A stretch of DNA of 64,000 bases from Schlegelella_A sp036496385 (lineage in GTDB: Bacteria > Pseudomonadota > Gammaproteobacteria > Burkholderiales > Burkholderiaceae_C). The notes under the pieces were generated by a model. That model did no database searches. It was not told the DNA's origin and saw nothing but the letters and a program-made list of their open reading frames with translations. Below, one piece after another: positions 41,398 to 48,636 of this stretch. Every line of letters begins with the position of its first letter. The stretch's first letter is position 1. The stretch lies in assembly GCA_036496385.1 (NCBI GenBank), contig DASXLD010000094.1, forward strand, positions 62,001 through 126,000, given 5' to 3'. The position numbers and the translations under genes are program-made.

Positions 41398-41814
41398 ATG
41401 GCCTTCGGCCGCCTCGAACGCAATCCCGGCGCGCAGCCGATGAGCGACATCAACATGACGCCGCTGATCGACGTCATGCTCGTGCTGCTCGTGATCTTCA
41501 TGATCACCGCGCCGCTCATGACCTCGAGCCTCAAGCTCGATCTGCCGAAGTCCGACGCTGCCCAGCCGGGCGACACGCCGCAGTTCGTCAGCGTCGCCCT
41601 CGACAAGGACGGGCGCATCTTCTACGGCGAGGAAGCAGTCGACGCGGCGGCGTTCGCCGAGCGTGTCGAGGCCGCGGCCAGGCGCAACCCGCAAACCGAG
41701 GTTCAGCTACGCGCCGACAAGGCCGTTGCCTACGGCCGCGTCGCCGAGCTGATCGGCGTCGTTCAGAAGGCCGGGCTGTCGCGGATCGGCTTCGTCACCG
41801 AGCCCGAGAAGTAG
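41398..41814 (+). CDS. exbD: ExbD/TolR-type biopolymer transport protein
   Basis: 138 residues. A short cytoplasmic N-terminus precedes one helix carrying the functional aspartate in MSDINMTPLIDVMLVLLVIFMIT, then a periplasmic domain ending in VVQKAGLSRIGFVTEPEK-type residues. It partners with ExbB, encoded 27 bp upstream. It ends 15 bp from the convergent small lipoprotein gene. Confidence 0.93.
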   Translation: MAFGRLERNPGAQPMSDINMTPLIDVMLVLLVIFMITAPLMTSSLKLDLPKSDAAQPGDTPQFVSVALDKDGRIFYGEEAVDAAAFAERVEAAARRNPQTEVQLRADKAVAYGRVAELIGVVQKAGLSRIGFVTEPEK

Positions 41815-41829
41815 GCGGCGGCGGCCGCG

Positions 41830-42057
41830 TCAGTGGGTCGGCCGGGCGGCGTCGCCGTCGTGCCCCGGCTGTTCGGCCGGCGTCGGAGCGCTCTTCGGCC
41901 GCGGGCTGCGCACGGGGATGTTCGAGCCGGTGCGGTATTCGAGCGGCTCTCTGGTCGTGGTCGCACCTGCGGTTTGCGGATCCGGCGCGGCGCAAGCGAC
42001 GACGAGGAGGACGGCGGGGGCAGCGAGGGCGACGGCGAGGTAGCGAAACGGGGTCAT
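41830..42057 (-). CDS. Small putative lipoprotein
   Basis: 75 residues. It starts with a lipoprotein signal (FRYLAVALAAPAVLLVVAC) whose lipobox Cys is residue 22. The mature part contains EPLEYRTGSNIPVRSP and a Pro/Ala-rich tail. The EYRTGSNIPVR phrase looks conserved among small betaproteobacterial lipoproteins, but no function is known to me. The ATG at 42057 fits the signal best. A TATAGT (minus strand, 42090-42095) sits 32 bp upstream as a likely -10 element. Confidence 0.7.
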   Translation of the reverse strand: MTPFRYLAVALAAPAVLLVVACAAPDPQTAGATTTREPLEYRTGSNIPVRSPRPKSAPTPAEQPGHDGDAARPTH

Positions 42058-42170
42058 GGTCGGGATCGAGGTCGAGTGCAAAGCCCGGCACTATAGCGAG
42101 AAGGGCCGCCGTCCCCTGCCCGGAGAGATCTATGCGCGGCGCTCGCAAGGTGCGGCGCGAGGCGCGTTTC

Positions 42171-42176
42171 TATAAT
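42171..42176 (+). promoter_or_regulatory. Consensus -10 element (TATAAT) for leuS
   Basis: A perfect TATAAT 32 bp before the leuS start, in a small AT-richer patch. The -35 region at 17-bp spacing (AGGTGC) is poor. The divergent lipoprotein gene has its own TATAGT on the other strand at 42090-42095. Confidence 0.5.
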
Positions 42177-42208
42177 CGATCGATGCCCGCCCGCCGCATT
42201 GCTCTCGC

Positions 42209-44878
42209 ATGAAGGCCGATTTCGAACCCCACGACATCGAACAGGTAGCGCAGCACGCGTGGGCTGCCGCCGATGCCTATCGCGTCCGCGAGGATCCGGC
42301 GCGGCCCAAGTACTACGCCTGCTCGATGCTGCCCTACCCGAGCGGCCGGCTCCACATGGGGCATGTGCGCAACTACACGATCAACGACATGCTGACGCGC
42401 CAGCTGCGCATGACCGGCATGAACGTGCTGATGCCGATGGGCTGGGACGCGTTCGGCCTGCCGGCGGAGAACGCGGCGATGAAGAACGGCGTTCCGCCGG
42501 CCCGCTGGACGCGCGAGAACATCGGCGCGATGAAAGCGCAGATGCAGGCGCTCGGGCTGGCGATCGACTGGAGCCGCGAGATCGCGACCTGCGACCCGTC
42601 GTACTACCGCTGGAACCAGTGGTTCTTCCTGAAGCTGCTCGAGGCCGGCATCGCCGAGCGGCGCACGCAGACTGTCAACTGGGATCCGGTCGACCAGACC
42701 GTGCTCGCCAACGAGCAGGTCATCGAGGGGCGCGGCTGGCGCTCGGGCGCGCTGGTCGAGAAGCGCGAGATCCCCGGCTACTACCTGAAGATCACGCGCT
42801 ACGCCGAGGAGCTGCTCGAGTGCGTGCAAAGCGGCCTGCCGGGCTGGCCCGAACGCGTCAAGGTGATGCAGGAGCACTGGCTCGGCAAGAGCGAAGGCGT
42901 GCGCTTCGCTTTCCTGCACGACATTCGCGCCAAGGACGGCAAGCCGATCGGCGGCGGTCGCCTCTACGTCTTCACGACGCGCGCCGACACGATCATGGGC
43001 GTGACCTTCTGCGCCGTCGCACCCGAGCATCCGCTTGCCCTGCGCGCGGCCGCGGCGAACCCGGCCGTCGCCGCCTTCATCGAGTCGTGCAAGGTCGGCG
43101 GCACGACCGAGGCCGAGGTCGCGATGCAGGACAAGCGAGGCATCGACACCGGCCTCGTCGTCGAGCACCCGCTCAGCCACGAAAAGATTCCGCTCTGGAT
43201 CGGCAACTACGTGCTGATCGGATACGGTGATGGCGCGGTGATGGGGGTTCCCGGGCACGACCAACGCGACTTCGAGTTCGCGCTTCGGTACGGGATCGAC
43301 ATCCAGCAGGTGATCCACGTCGACGGCCAGGACTTCTCCTACGAGCGCTGGCAGGACTGGTACGCCGACACGTCGTGCAGCCTCACCATCAACTCCGACG
43401 TCTACAGCGGGCTCGCGTACGACGCGGCGATCGACGCCGTCGCCAATGCGCTCGGCCATCGCGGCCTCGGCGGCAAGCAGACGACCTGGCGCCTGCGCGA
43501 CTGGGGGATCAGCCGGCAGCGCTACTGGGGAACGCCGATCCCGATCGTCCACTGCGACGCGTGCGGCGTCGTCCCGGTGCCCGAGAGCGAGCTGCCGGTC
43601 GTCCTGCCCGAGGACCTGATCCCCGACGGCAGCGGAAACCCGCTCAGCAGGCACCGGGCGTTCATCGACGTCGCCTGCCCGAAGTGCCGCGGCGCCGCGC
43701 GCCGCGAGACCGACACGATGGACACCTTCGTCGACAGCGCGTGGTACTTCATGCGCTACTGCGACCCGAAGCTCGAACTAGCGATGGTCGGTTCGGGCAC
43801 GCACTACTGGATGCCGATGGACCAGTACATCGGCGGCATTGAGCACGCGATCCTGCACCTCCTCTACGCGCGCTTCTGGACCAAGGTGATGCGCGACATG
43901 AAGATGGTCGCGATCGACGAGCCGTTCACCAAGCTGCTGACCCAGGGCATGGTGCTCAACCACGTCTGGGCGCGCGCGACGTCGCAAGGCGGCGTCGAAT
44001 ACTTCCCGCCCGACGAGGTCACCCCGGTCGATGAAAAAGTCGATGCCCTCTCGGAGGGAGCAGATGGGGAGGGAGCAACCCTGAAAGCGTCGGCGCCGCG
44101 CTCCGGCCGCCTCGCCGACGGAACGCAAGTCACGTACCGCGGCATGCTGAAGATGGGCAAGACCGAGCGCAACGGCGTCGACCCGCAGGAGCTGATCGAC
44201 CGCTTCGGTGCCGACACGGCGCGGCTGTTCGTCATGTTCGCTTCGCCGCCCGAGCAGACGCTCGAGTGGAACAACGCCGGCGTCGAGGGCGCGAACCGGT
44301 TTCTTCGTCGGCTCTGGAAGTTCGCCGCGAAGAACGCCGACGCGATCGACTCGGCGCCGGCACGAGGCCCTGTGCACGGCGTCGCACCGGCGCTTCGCCA
44401 CGAGATCCATTCGGTGCTGCGCCAGGTCAGCTACGACTACGACCGGATGCAATACAACACCGTCGTCTCGGGCGCGATGAAGCTGCTCAACGCGCTCGAG
44501 GCGCATGCCGGCGGCAAGTCGGTCGCGCCGGCGCCGCTGCGCGAAGGCGTCGGCATTCTGCTGCGCGTGCTCTATCCAGTCTGCCCGCACATGACGTGGT
44601 TGCTCTGGAGCGAGCTCGGCTTCGCCGCCGAGCTTGGCGACCTGCTCGACGCGCCGTGGCCCGGAGTCGACGACAGCGCGCTTGCCCGGGCCGAGATCGA
44701 GCTCGTGTTGCAGATCAACGGCAAGTTGCGCGGCGCAATCCGCGTCCCGGCAGGCGCTGGCAAGGACGACATCGAAGCCGCCGCGCTGGCGACATCGGAG
44801 TTCGCGAAGTTCGCCGAGGGTCGCGAGCCGAAGAAGGTCGTCGTCGTTCCCGGCCGCCTCGTCAACATCGTCGTCTAG
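42209..44878 (+). CDS. leuS: Leucyl-tRNA synthetase
   Basis: 889 residues, longer than E. coli LeuS (860). The HIGH-type motif HMGH is at residues 49-52, an editing domain follows, then WGISRQRYWGTPIP, TFVDSAWYFMRYCDP, and the anticodon-binding end. Two oddities: the KMSKS loop reads KMGKT (648-652, followed by ERNGVDP), replacing both serines; and 33 residues before it a ~13-residue insert (about 613-625) is encoded by DNA matching the dppC-dppD repeat. The frame is intact and surrounding blocks are well conserved, so the enzyme is probably functional. It is followed after 2 bp by lptE. Confidence 0.95.
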   Translation: MKADFEPHDIEQVAQHAWAAADAYRVREDPARPKYYACSMLPYPSGRLHMGHVRNYTINDMLTRQLRMTGMNVLMPMGWDAFGLPAENAAMKNGVPPARWTRENIGAMKAQMQALGLAIDWSREIATCDPSYYRWNQWFFLKLLEAGIAERRTQTVNWDPVDQTVLANEQVIEGRGWRSGALVEKREIPGYYLKITRYAEELLECVQSGLPGWPERVKVMQEHWLGKSEGVRFAFLHDIRAKDGKPIGGGRLYVFTTRADTIMGVTFCAVAPEHPLALRAAAANPAVAAFIESCKVGGTTEAEVAMQDKRGIDTGLVVEHPLSHEKIPLWIGNYVLIGYGDGAVMGVPGHDQRDFEFALRYGIDIQQVIHVDGQDFSYERWQDWYADTSCSLTINSDVYSGLAYDAAIDAVANALGHRGLGGKQTTWRLRDWGISRQRYWGTPIPIVHCDACGVVPVPESELPVVLPEDLIPDGSGNPLSRHRAFIDVACPKCRGAARRETDTMDTFVDSAWYFMRYCDPKLELAMVGSGTHYWMPMDQYIGGIEHAILHLLYARFWTKVMRDMKMVAIDEPFTKLLTQGMVLNHVWARATSQGGVEYFPPDEVTPVDEKVDALSEGADGEGATLKASAPRSGRLADGTQVTYRGMLKMGKTERNGVDPQELIDRFGADTARLFVMFASPPEQTLEWNNAGVEGANRFLRRLWKFAAKNADAIDSAPARGPVHGVAPALRHEIHSVLRQVSYDYDRMQYNTVVSGAMKLLNALEAHAGGKSVAPAPLREGVGILLRVLYPVCPHMTWLLWSELGFAAELGDLLDAPWPGVDDSALARAEIELVLQINGKLRGAIRVPAGAGKDDIEAAALATSEFAKFAEGREPKKVVVVPGRLVNIVV
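44046..44081. repeat. Partial dispersed repeat inserted in frame in leuS
   Basis: Begins with CCCTCTCGGAGGGA, 14 bases identical to the minus strand of 5760-5773, followed by GGGAGC and CCC blocks in the same order as the dppC-dppD copy with small gaps. It encodes ALSEGADGEGATL in a surface-type linker before the KMSKS loop, where other LeuS proteins vary in length. Confidence 0.5.
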
Positions 44879-44880
44879 GG

Positions 44881-45366
44881 ATGCGACGACGCATCGTCCT
44901 CGGTGCCGCGATCACGCTCGCCGGCTGCGGCTTCGAGCTCAAGCGGCCGCCGGCACTCGGCTTTGGCACGATCCAGCTCTCGGGCTTCGCGCCGCGCTCG
45001 CCGCTCGCCGTCGAACTGAAGACCAGCATCGACGCCAGCCCGACGACCCACGTCGTCGAAGCGGGGCAGGGCGCGCAGGTCGTCCTGCAGGCGCTCACCG
45101 AGGCGCGCGAGAAGGTCGTCGTGGCGCAGACCTCGGCCAACCAGATCCGTGAGTTCGAGCTGCGCCTGCGCTTCGGCTTTCGGCTGCGCAACGCGACCGG
45201 CAAGGAGCTCATCCCCGATAGCGAGATCCTGCAGACGCGCTCGCTCACGTACACCGAGACCGCCGCGCTCGGCAAGGAGCAGGAAGAGGCGTTTCTCTAC
45301 CGCGCCATGCAAACCGACATCGTCTCGCAGGTACTGCGCCGGCTCGCGTCGGTGCGCCTCCTGTAG
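44881..45366 (+). CDS. lptE: LPS-assembly lipoprotein LptE
   Basis: 161 residues. Short lipoprotein signal with lipobox LAGC and Cys at residue 16, followed by GFELKRPPALGFGTIQLSGF, the family start. It forms the plug inside the LptD barrel in the outer membrane and helps insert lipopolysaccharide. The order leuS-lptE-holA is conserved in beta- and gammaproteobacteria. It starts 2 bp after leuS and ends 7 bp before holA. Confidence 0.93.
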   Translation: MRRRIVLGAAITLAGCGFELKRPPALGFGTIQLSGFAPRSPLAVELKTSIDASPTTHVVEAGQGAQVVLQALTEAREKVVVAQTSANQIREFELRLRFGFRLRNATGKELIPDSEILQTRSLTYTETAALGKEQEEAFLYRAMQTDIVSQVLRRLASVRLL

Positions 45367-45373
45367 CGCTGCG

Positions 45374-46468
45374 ATGCAGATTGCCTTCGACCGCCTTGCC
45401 GGCCAGCTCGAGCGGGAGCTCCGCCCGGTCTATACCGTGTGGGGCGACGAGCCGTTGCTCGTGCAGGAAGCGGCCGACGCGATCCGCGCCGTTGCCCGCG
45501 CCGCCGGCTGCAGCGAGCGCCAGGTGTACACGGTCGCCGGCGCGTACTTCGACTGGAGCATGGTGCTCGGAGCGTCGCAGGCGCTGAGCCTGTTCGCCGA
45601 TCGACAGCTGATCGAGATCCGAATCCCCTCGGGCAAGCCGGGCAAGGACGGCTCCGAGGCGCTGCAGCGCTACTGCGAGCTCGTCTCGGCAAGCGACAAC
45701 CGCGACGTGATCACGCTCGTCCAGCTGCCTCGCCTCGACCGCTCGCAGCAATCGAGCGCATGGTTCGGCGCGCTCGATCGCGCCGGCGTCGCGGTCCGCG
45801 TCGATGCGGTCGAGCGCCAGGCGCTGCCACGCTGGATCGCCGAGCGGCTCGCCGGGCAAAGCCAGCACGTCGCCGCCGGCAGCGAAGGCCAGCGCGCGCT
45901 CGCTTTCTTCGCCGACCGCGTCGAGGGCAACCTGCTCGCCGCGCACCAGGAGATCCAGAAGCTCGCCTTGCTCTACCCGCCGGGCGAGATCGCGTTCGAG
46001 CAGATCGAGAACGCCGTTCTCAACGTCGCGCGCTACGACGTCTTTCGTCTCGGCGAAGCGGTGCTTGCCGGCCAGGCGGCGCGCGCGCTGCGAATGCTCG
46101 ACGGGCTGCGCAGTGCCGGCGAGGCGCCGGTCCTTGTCCACTGGACGCTTGCCGAGGACATCCGCGGGCTGAAGCGCGTCAAGGACGCGCTCGTGGCCGG
46201 CAAGCCGCTGCCGCTCGCGTTGCGCGAGGCACGCGTCTGGGGCGCCAAGGAACGCGTCTTCGAGCGCGCGGTGATGCTGATCGGCGAGTCGTCCATGGCG
46301 CATCTGCTTGAGGCAGCGCATGTCTGCGACGGTCTCGTCAAGGGGCTGAAGCATCCCGAATGGCCGCTCGATCCCTGGGAAGGATTGAAGCGGCTCGTCC
46401 TGATGCTCGCCGAGCAGACCGCGCGCGTCGGCTCGAAGCCAGTCACGCGTCTGGCGTTGACGACCTAG
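45374..46468 (+). CDS. holA: DNA polymerase III delta subunit
   Basis: 364 residues, typical length. The N-terminal block YTVWGDEPLLVQEAADAIR matches the delta subunit, as do GNLLAAHQEIQKLALL and WTLAEDIRGLKRVKDAL in the clamp-loader helical region. It opens the beta clamp within the clamp-loader complex. Last gene of the bamE-to-holA string; its 3' end overlaps convergent pncC by 4 bp. Confidence 0.93.
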   Translation: MQIAFDRLAGQLERELRPVYTVWGDEPLLVQEAADAIRAVARAAGCSERQVYTVAGAYFDWSMVLGASQALSLFADRQLIEIRIPSGKPGKDGSEALQRYCELVSASDNRDVITLVQLPRLDRSQQSSAWFGALDRAGVAVRVDAVERQALPRWIAERLAGQSQHVAAGSEGQRALAFFADRVEGNLLAAHQEIQKLALLYPPGEIAFEQIENAVLNVARYDVFRLGEAVLAGQAARALRMLDGLRSAGEAPVLVHWTLAEDIRGLKRVKDALVAGKPLPLALREARVWGAKERVFERAVMLIGESSMAHLLEAAHVCDGLVKGLKHPEWPLDPWEGLKRLVLMLAEQTARVGSKPVTRLALTT

Positions 46469-46974
46469 CGCGGCGCCGGCGCCGCCTCGACGCACGCGAG
46501 CAGCAGCTCGAGCGCGCGCACGACCGACTGTGCCCGCACCGCGGCGCGATCGCCATCGGCCGGGAACAGGACGGCGTCGGCCGCGCCCGCCCGAGCGCAG
46601 GTCGCGATCCAGACGGTCCCGACCGGCTTGGTCGGCGTTCCACCGTCGGGGCCGGCGATCCCGGTGACGGCGACGGCGAAGCTCGCCGGCGTGCGGGCGA
46701 TCGCGCCTTCGGCCATCGCCCGCGCGACTTCAGCGCTGACGGCGCCGTGGGCGTCGATCAGCGCCGCGGGAACGCCGAGCAGCTCGCGCTTGGCGGCATT
46801 CGAATAGGTGACGACGCCGCGCTCGAACCAAGCGCTCGAGCCGGCGCGCGACGTGCATGCGGCGGCGATCAGGCCACCGGTGCACGATTCGGCCGCAGCC
46901 ATCGTCGCGCGACGCGCAACGAGCGCGCCGGCAAGACGGGCGACGAGTGCTTCGGTCGGCTCGGTCGTGTTCAC
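46465..46974 (-). CDS. pncC: Nicotinamide-nucleotide amidohydrolase (CinA C-terminal domain type)
   Basis: 169 residues from a GTG overlapping the pgpA stop (GTGA). Conserved motifs: TMAAAESCTGGLIAAACTS near the N-terminus, containing the active-site serine, YSNAAKRELLGV, and the hallmark AVTGIAGPDGGTPTKPVGTVW. It deamidates NMN to nicotinate mononucleotide, recycling the pyridine ring. Lacks the N-terminal ADP-ribose pyrophosphatase domain of full CinA, as usual in this gene context. Confidence 0.93.
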   Translation of the reverse strand: MNTTEPTEALVARLAGALVARRATMAAAESCTGGLIAAACTSRAGSSAWFERGVVTYSNAAKRELLGVPAALIDAHGAVSAEVARAMAEGAIARTPASFAVAVTGIAGPDGGTPTKPVGTVWIATCARAGAADAVLFPADGDRAAVRAQSVVRALELLLACVEAAPAPR

Positions 46975-47522
46975 GCGAAGCGCCAGACGGCGATCACGAT
47001 CAAGGTGCAGAGCGCAGCGACGAGATCGTCGAAGATGATGCCGAACCCCTGCGCCCAGCCGATCGGAGCGCTGCGCCGCCCCTTGAAGCGCTGGTCGGCC
47101 CATGCGACCGGTCCCGGCTTGGCGGCATCGAAGACGCGAAAGAGCACGAATGCGACCGCCTGCGCCACGAACGACGACGGCGTGACGAGCCAGAGGACGA
47201 GCCAGAACGCGATCACCTCGTCCCAGACGATCGCCGACGGATCGGTCTGGTCGAGGTCGCGCGCAGTCACCGTGCAGGCCCACCAGCCGACCAGCAGCGC
47301 CAGCAGCAGGACGAGAGCCTGCACGGCGTCGTCGCGCCCGAGCAGCAGCAGGTCGTACGTGATCCAGGCGAACAGGGTTCCGGCCGTGCCGGCGGCCAGC
47401 GGCGACAGGCCGCTGCCGAAGCCGAGCGCCAGGATGTGCGCGGGATGGCCGAGCAGGAAGCGCCAGCCGGGGCGGCGGCCGACGCCGGCGAGCGGGCGGT
47501 GCAGCGTGGGCTCGGACGGCAC
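46971..47522 (-). CDS. pgpA: Phosphatidylglycerophosphatase A
   Basis: 183 residues with about four transmembrane segments. Conserved motifs: LGFGSGLSPLAAGTAGTLFA, IVWDEVIAFWLVLW and FRVFDAAKPGPVAWADQRFKG. It dephosphorylates phosphatidylglycerol phosphate to phosphatidylglycerol in the inner membrane. It lies between thiL (12-bp gap) and pncC (4-bp overlap), the classical order. Confidence 0.95.
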   Translation of the reverse strand: MPSEPTLHRPLAGVGRRPGWRFLLGHPAHILALGFGSGLSPLAAGTAGTLFAWITYDLLLLGRDDAVQALVLLLALLVGWWACTVTARDLDQTDPSAIVWDEVIAFWLVLWLVTPSSFVAQAVAFVLFRVFDAAKPGPVAWADQRFKGRRSAPIGWAQGFGIIFDDLVAALCTLIVIAVWRFA

Positions 47523-47534
47523 GGCGGCGGCGCG

Positions 47535-48497
47535 TCAGCTCAGGAAGTGGTCGAACGATGCGAACGCACTGTCGACCTCGTTGCCGTCGCGGTCGACGAG
47601 GCGAAGGGCATCGCCGGGCTCGATGTGTCCGATCCGCGTGATTGGAACGCCGACCCCGGCGGCTGCAGCGGCGACGGCCTCGCGTCGCGTCGCGAGAGCG
47701 GTGAAAACGAGCTCGTAGTCGTCGCCGCCGGCGAGCAGGCACTGGCGCTGCAGCGCGAGCGGTTGCGCGGCGAGGACGGCGCTTCGCGGCAGCGCGTCGA
47801 CGTCGACGACGGCGCCGACGCCCGAGCGGCCGAGGATGTGACGGAGGTCGCCGACGAAGCCGTCGGAGACGTCGATCGCGCTGGTCGCGACGCCGCGCAG
47901 GCGGCTGCCGAGGCCGTTGCGCGGCGTCGGCATCTCCATCGCCTGGCGCGCCTGGCGAAACGCCGCCTCGCCGAGCGAGACGGTGCCCCGAAATACCTCC
48001 AGCGCGAGGCGCGCGTCGCCGAGCGTCCCGCTCACATAGAGATCGTCGCCGGGCCGTGCGCCCGAGCGCAGCAGGGCGGCGCCGGCCGGCACTTCACCGA
48101 AGACGGTGATGCAGACGGCGAGCGGGCCGCGCGTCGTGTCGCCGCCGACCAGCTCGCACGCTTCGCGATCGGCGAGCGCGAGCAGGCCGCGTGCGAAGCC
48201 GGCGAGGAACTCCTCCTCGGCGCGCGGCAGGGCGAGCGCGAGCGTGAACGCGACCGGCCGCGCGCCGCACGCCGCGAGGTCGCTCAGGCTGACCGCGAGC
48301 GCCTTATGGCCGAGACGGTCAGGAGCGACGGTCGAGACGAAATGGCGGCCCTCGACGAGCATGTCGGTCGACACGGCGAGCGTCGTCCCTGCGGTCGGTT
48401 GCAGCAGCGCGCAATCGTCGCCGACGCCGAGCGTTGCGCGGCGGGCCGGCCGCGTGAAGAAGCGATCGATGAGCTCGAATTCGCCGAGGTCGGCCAT
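47535..48497 (-). CDS. thiL: Thiamine-monophosphate kinase
   Basis: 320 residues. The N-terminal GEFELIDRFFTRP and ATLGVGDDCALL, followed by STDMLVEGRHF and KALAVSLSDLAACGA, are the AIR-synthase-like ATP/Mg2+ binding blocks of ThiL. AIDVSDGFVGDLRHIL and LLAGGDDYELVF are further signatures. It phosphorylates thiamine monophosphate to the active diphosphate. The ATG at 48497 matches the family start. It is divergent from maeB with a 139-bp gap. Confidence 0.95.
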   Translation of the reverse strand: MADLGEFELIDRFFTRPARRATLGVGDDCALLQPTAGTTLAVSTDMLVEGRHFVSTVAPDRLGHKALAVSLSDLAACGARPVAFTLALALPRAEEEFLAGFARGLLALADREACELVGGDTTRGPLAVCITVFGEVPAGAALLRSGARPGDDLYVSGTLGDARLALEVFRGTVSLGEAAFRQARQAMEMPTPRNGLGSRLRGVATSAIDVSDGFVGDLRHILGRSGVGAVVDVDALPRSAVLAAQPLALQRQCLLAGGDDYELVFTALATRREAVAAAAAGVGVPITRIGHIEPGDALRLVDRDGNEVDSAFASFDHFLS

Positions 48498-48636
48498 GGT
48501 CGAGGGATTATCGGTGCGGACTCCGTCCGGACGCGGCGGCGACGGCGACGGCGGGAACATCCGGCTCGCTGGTGCCGGTCAACTCTGCAATGATCGCCAT
48601 CGGCCCCCCGCCCCGCCAAACCGCACCCTACAGACC

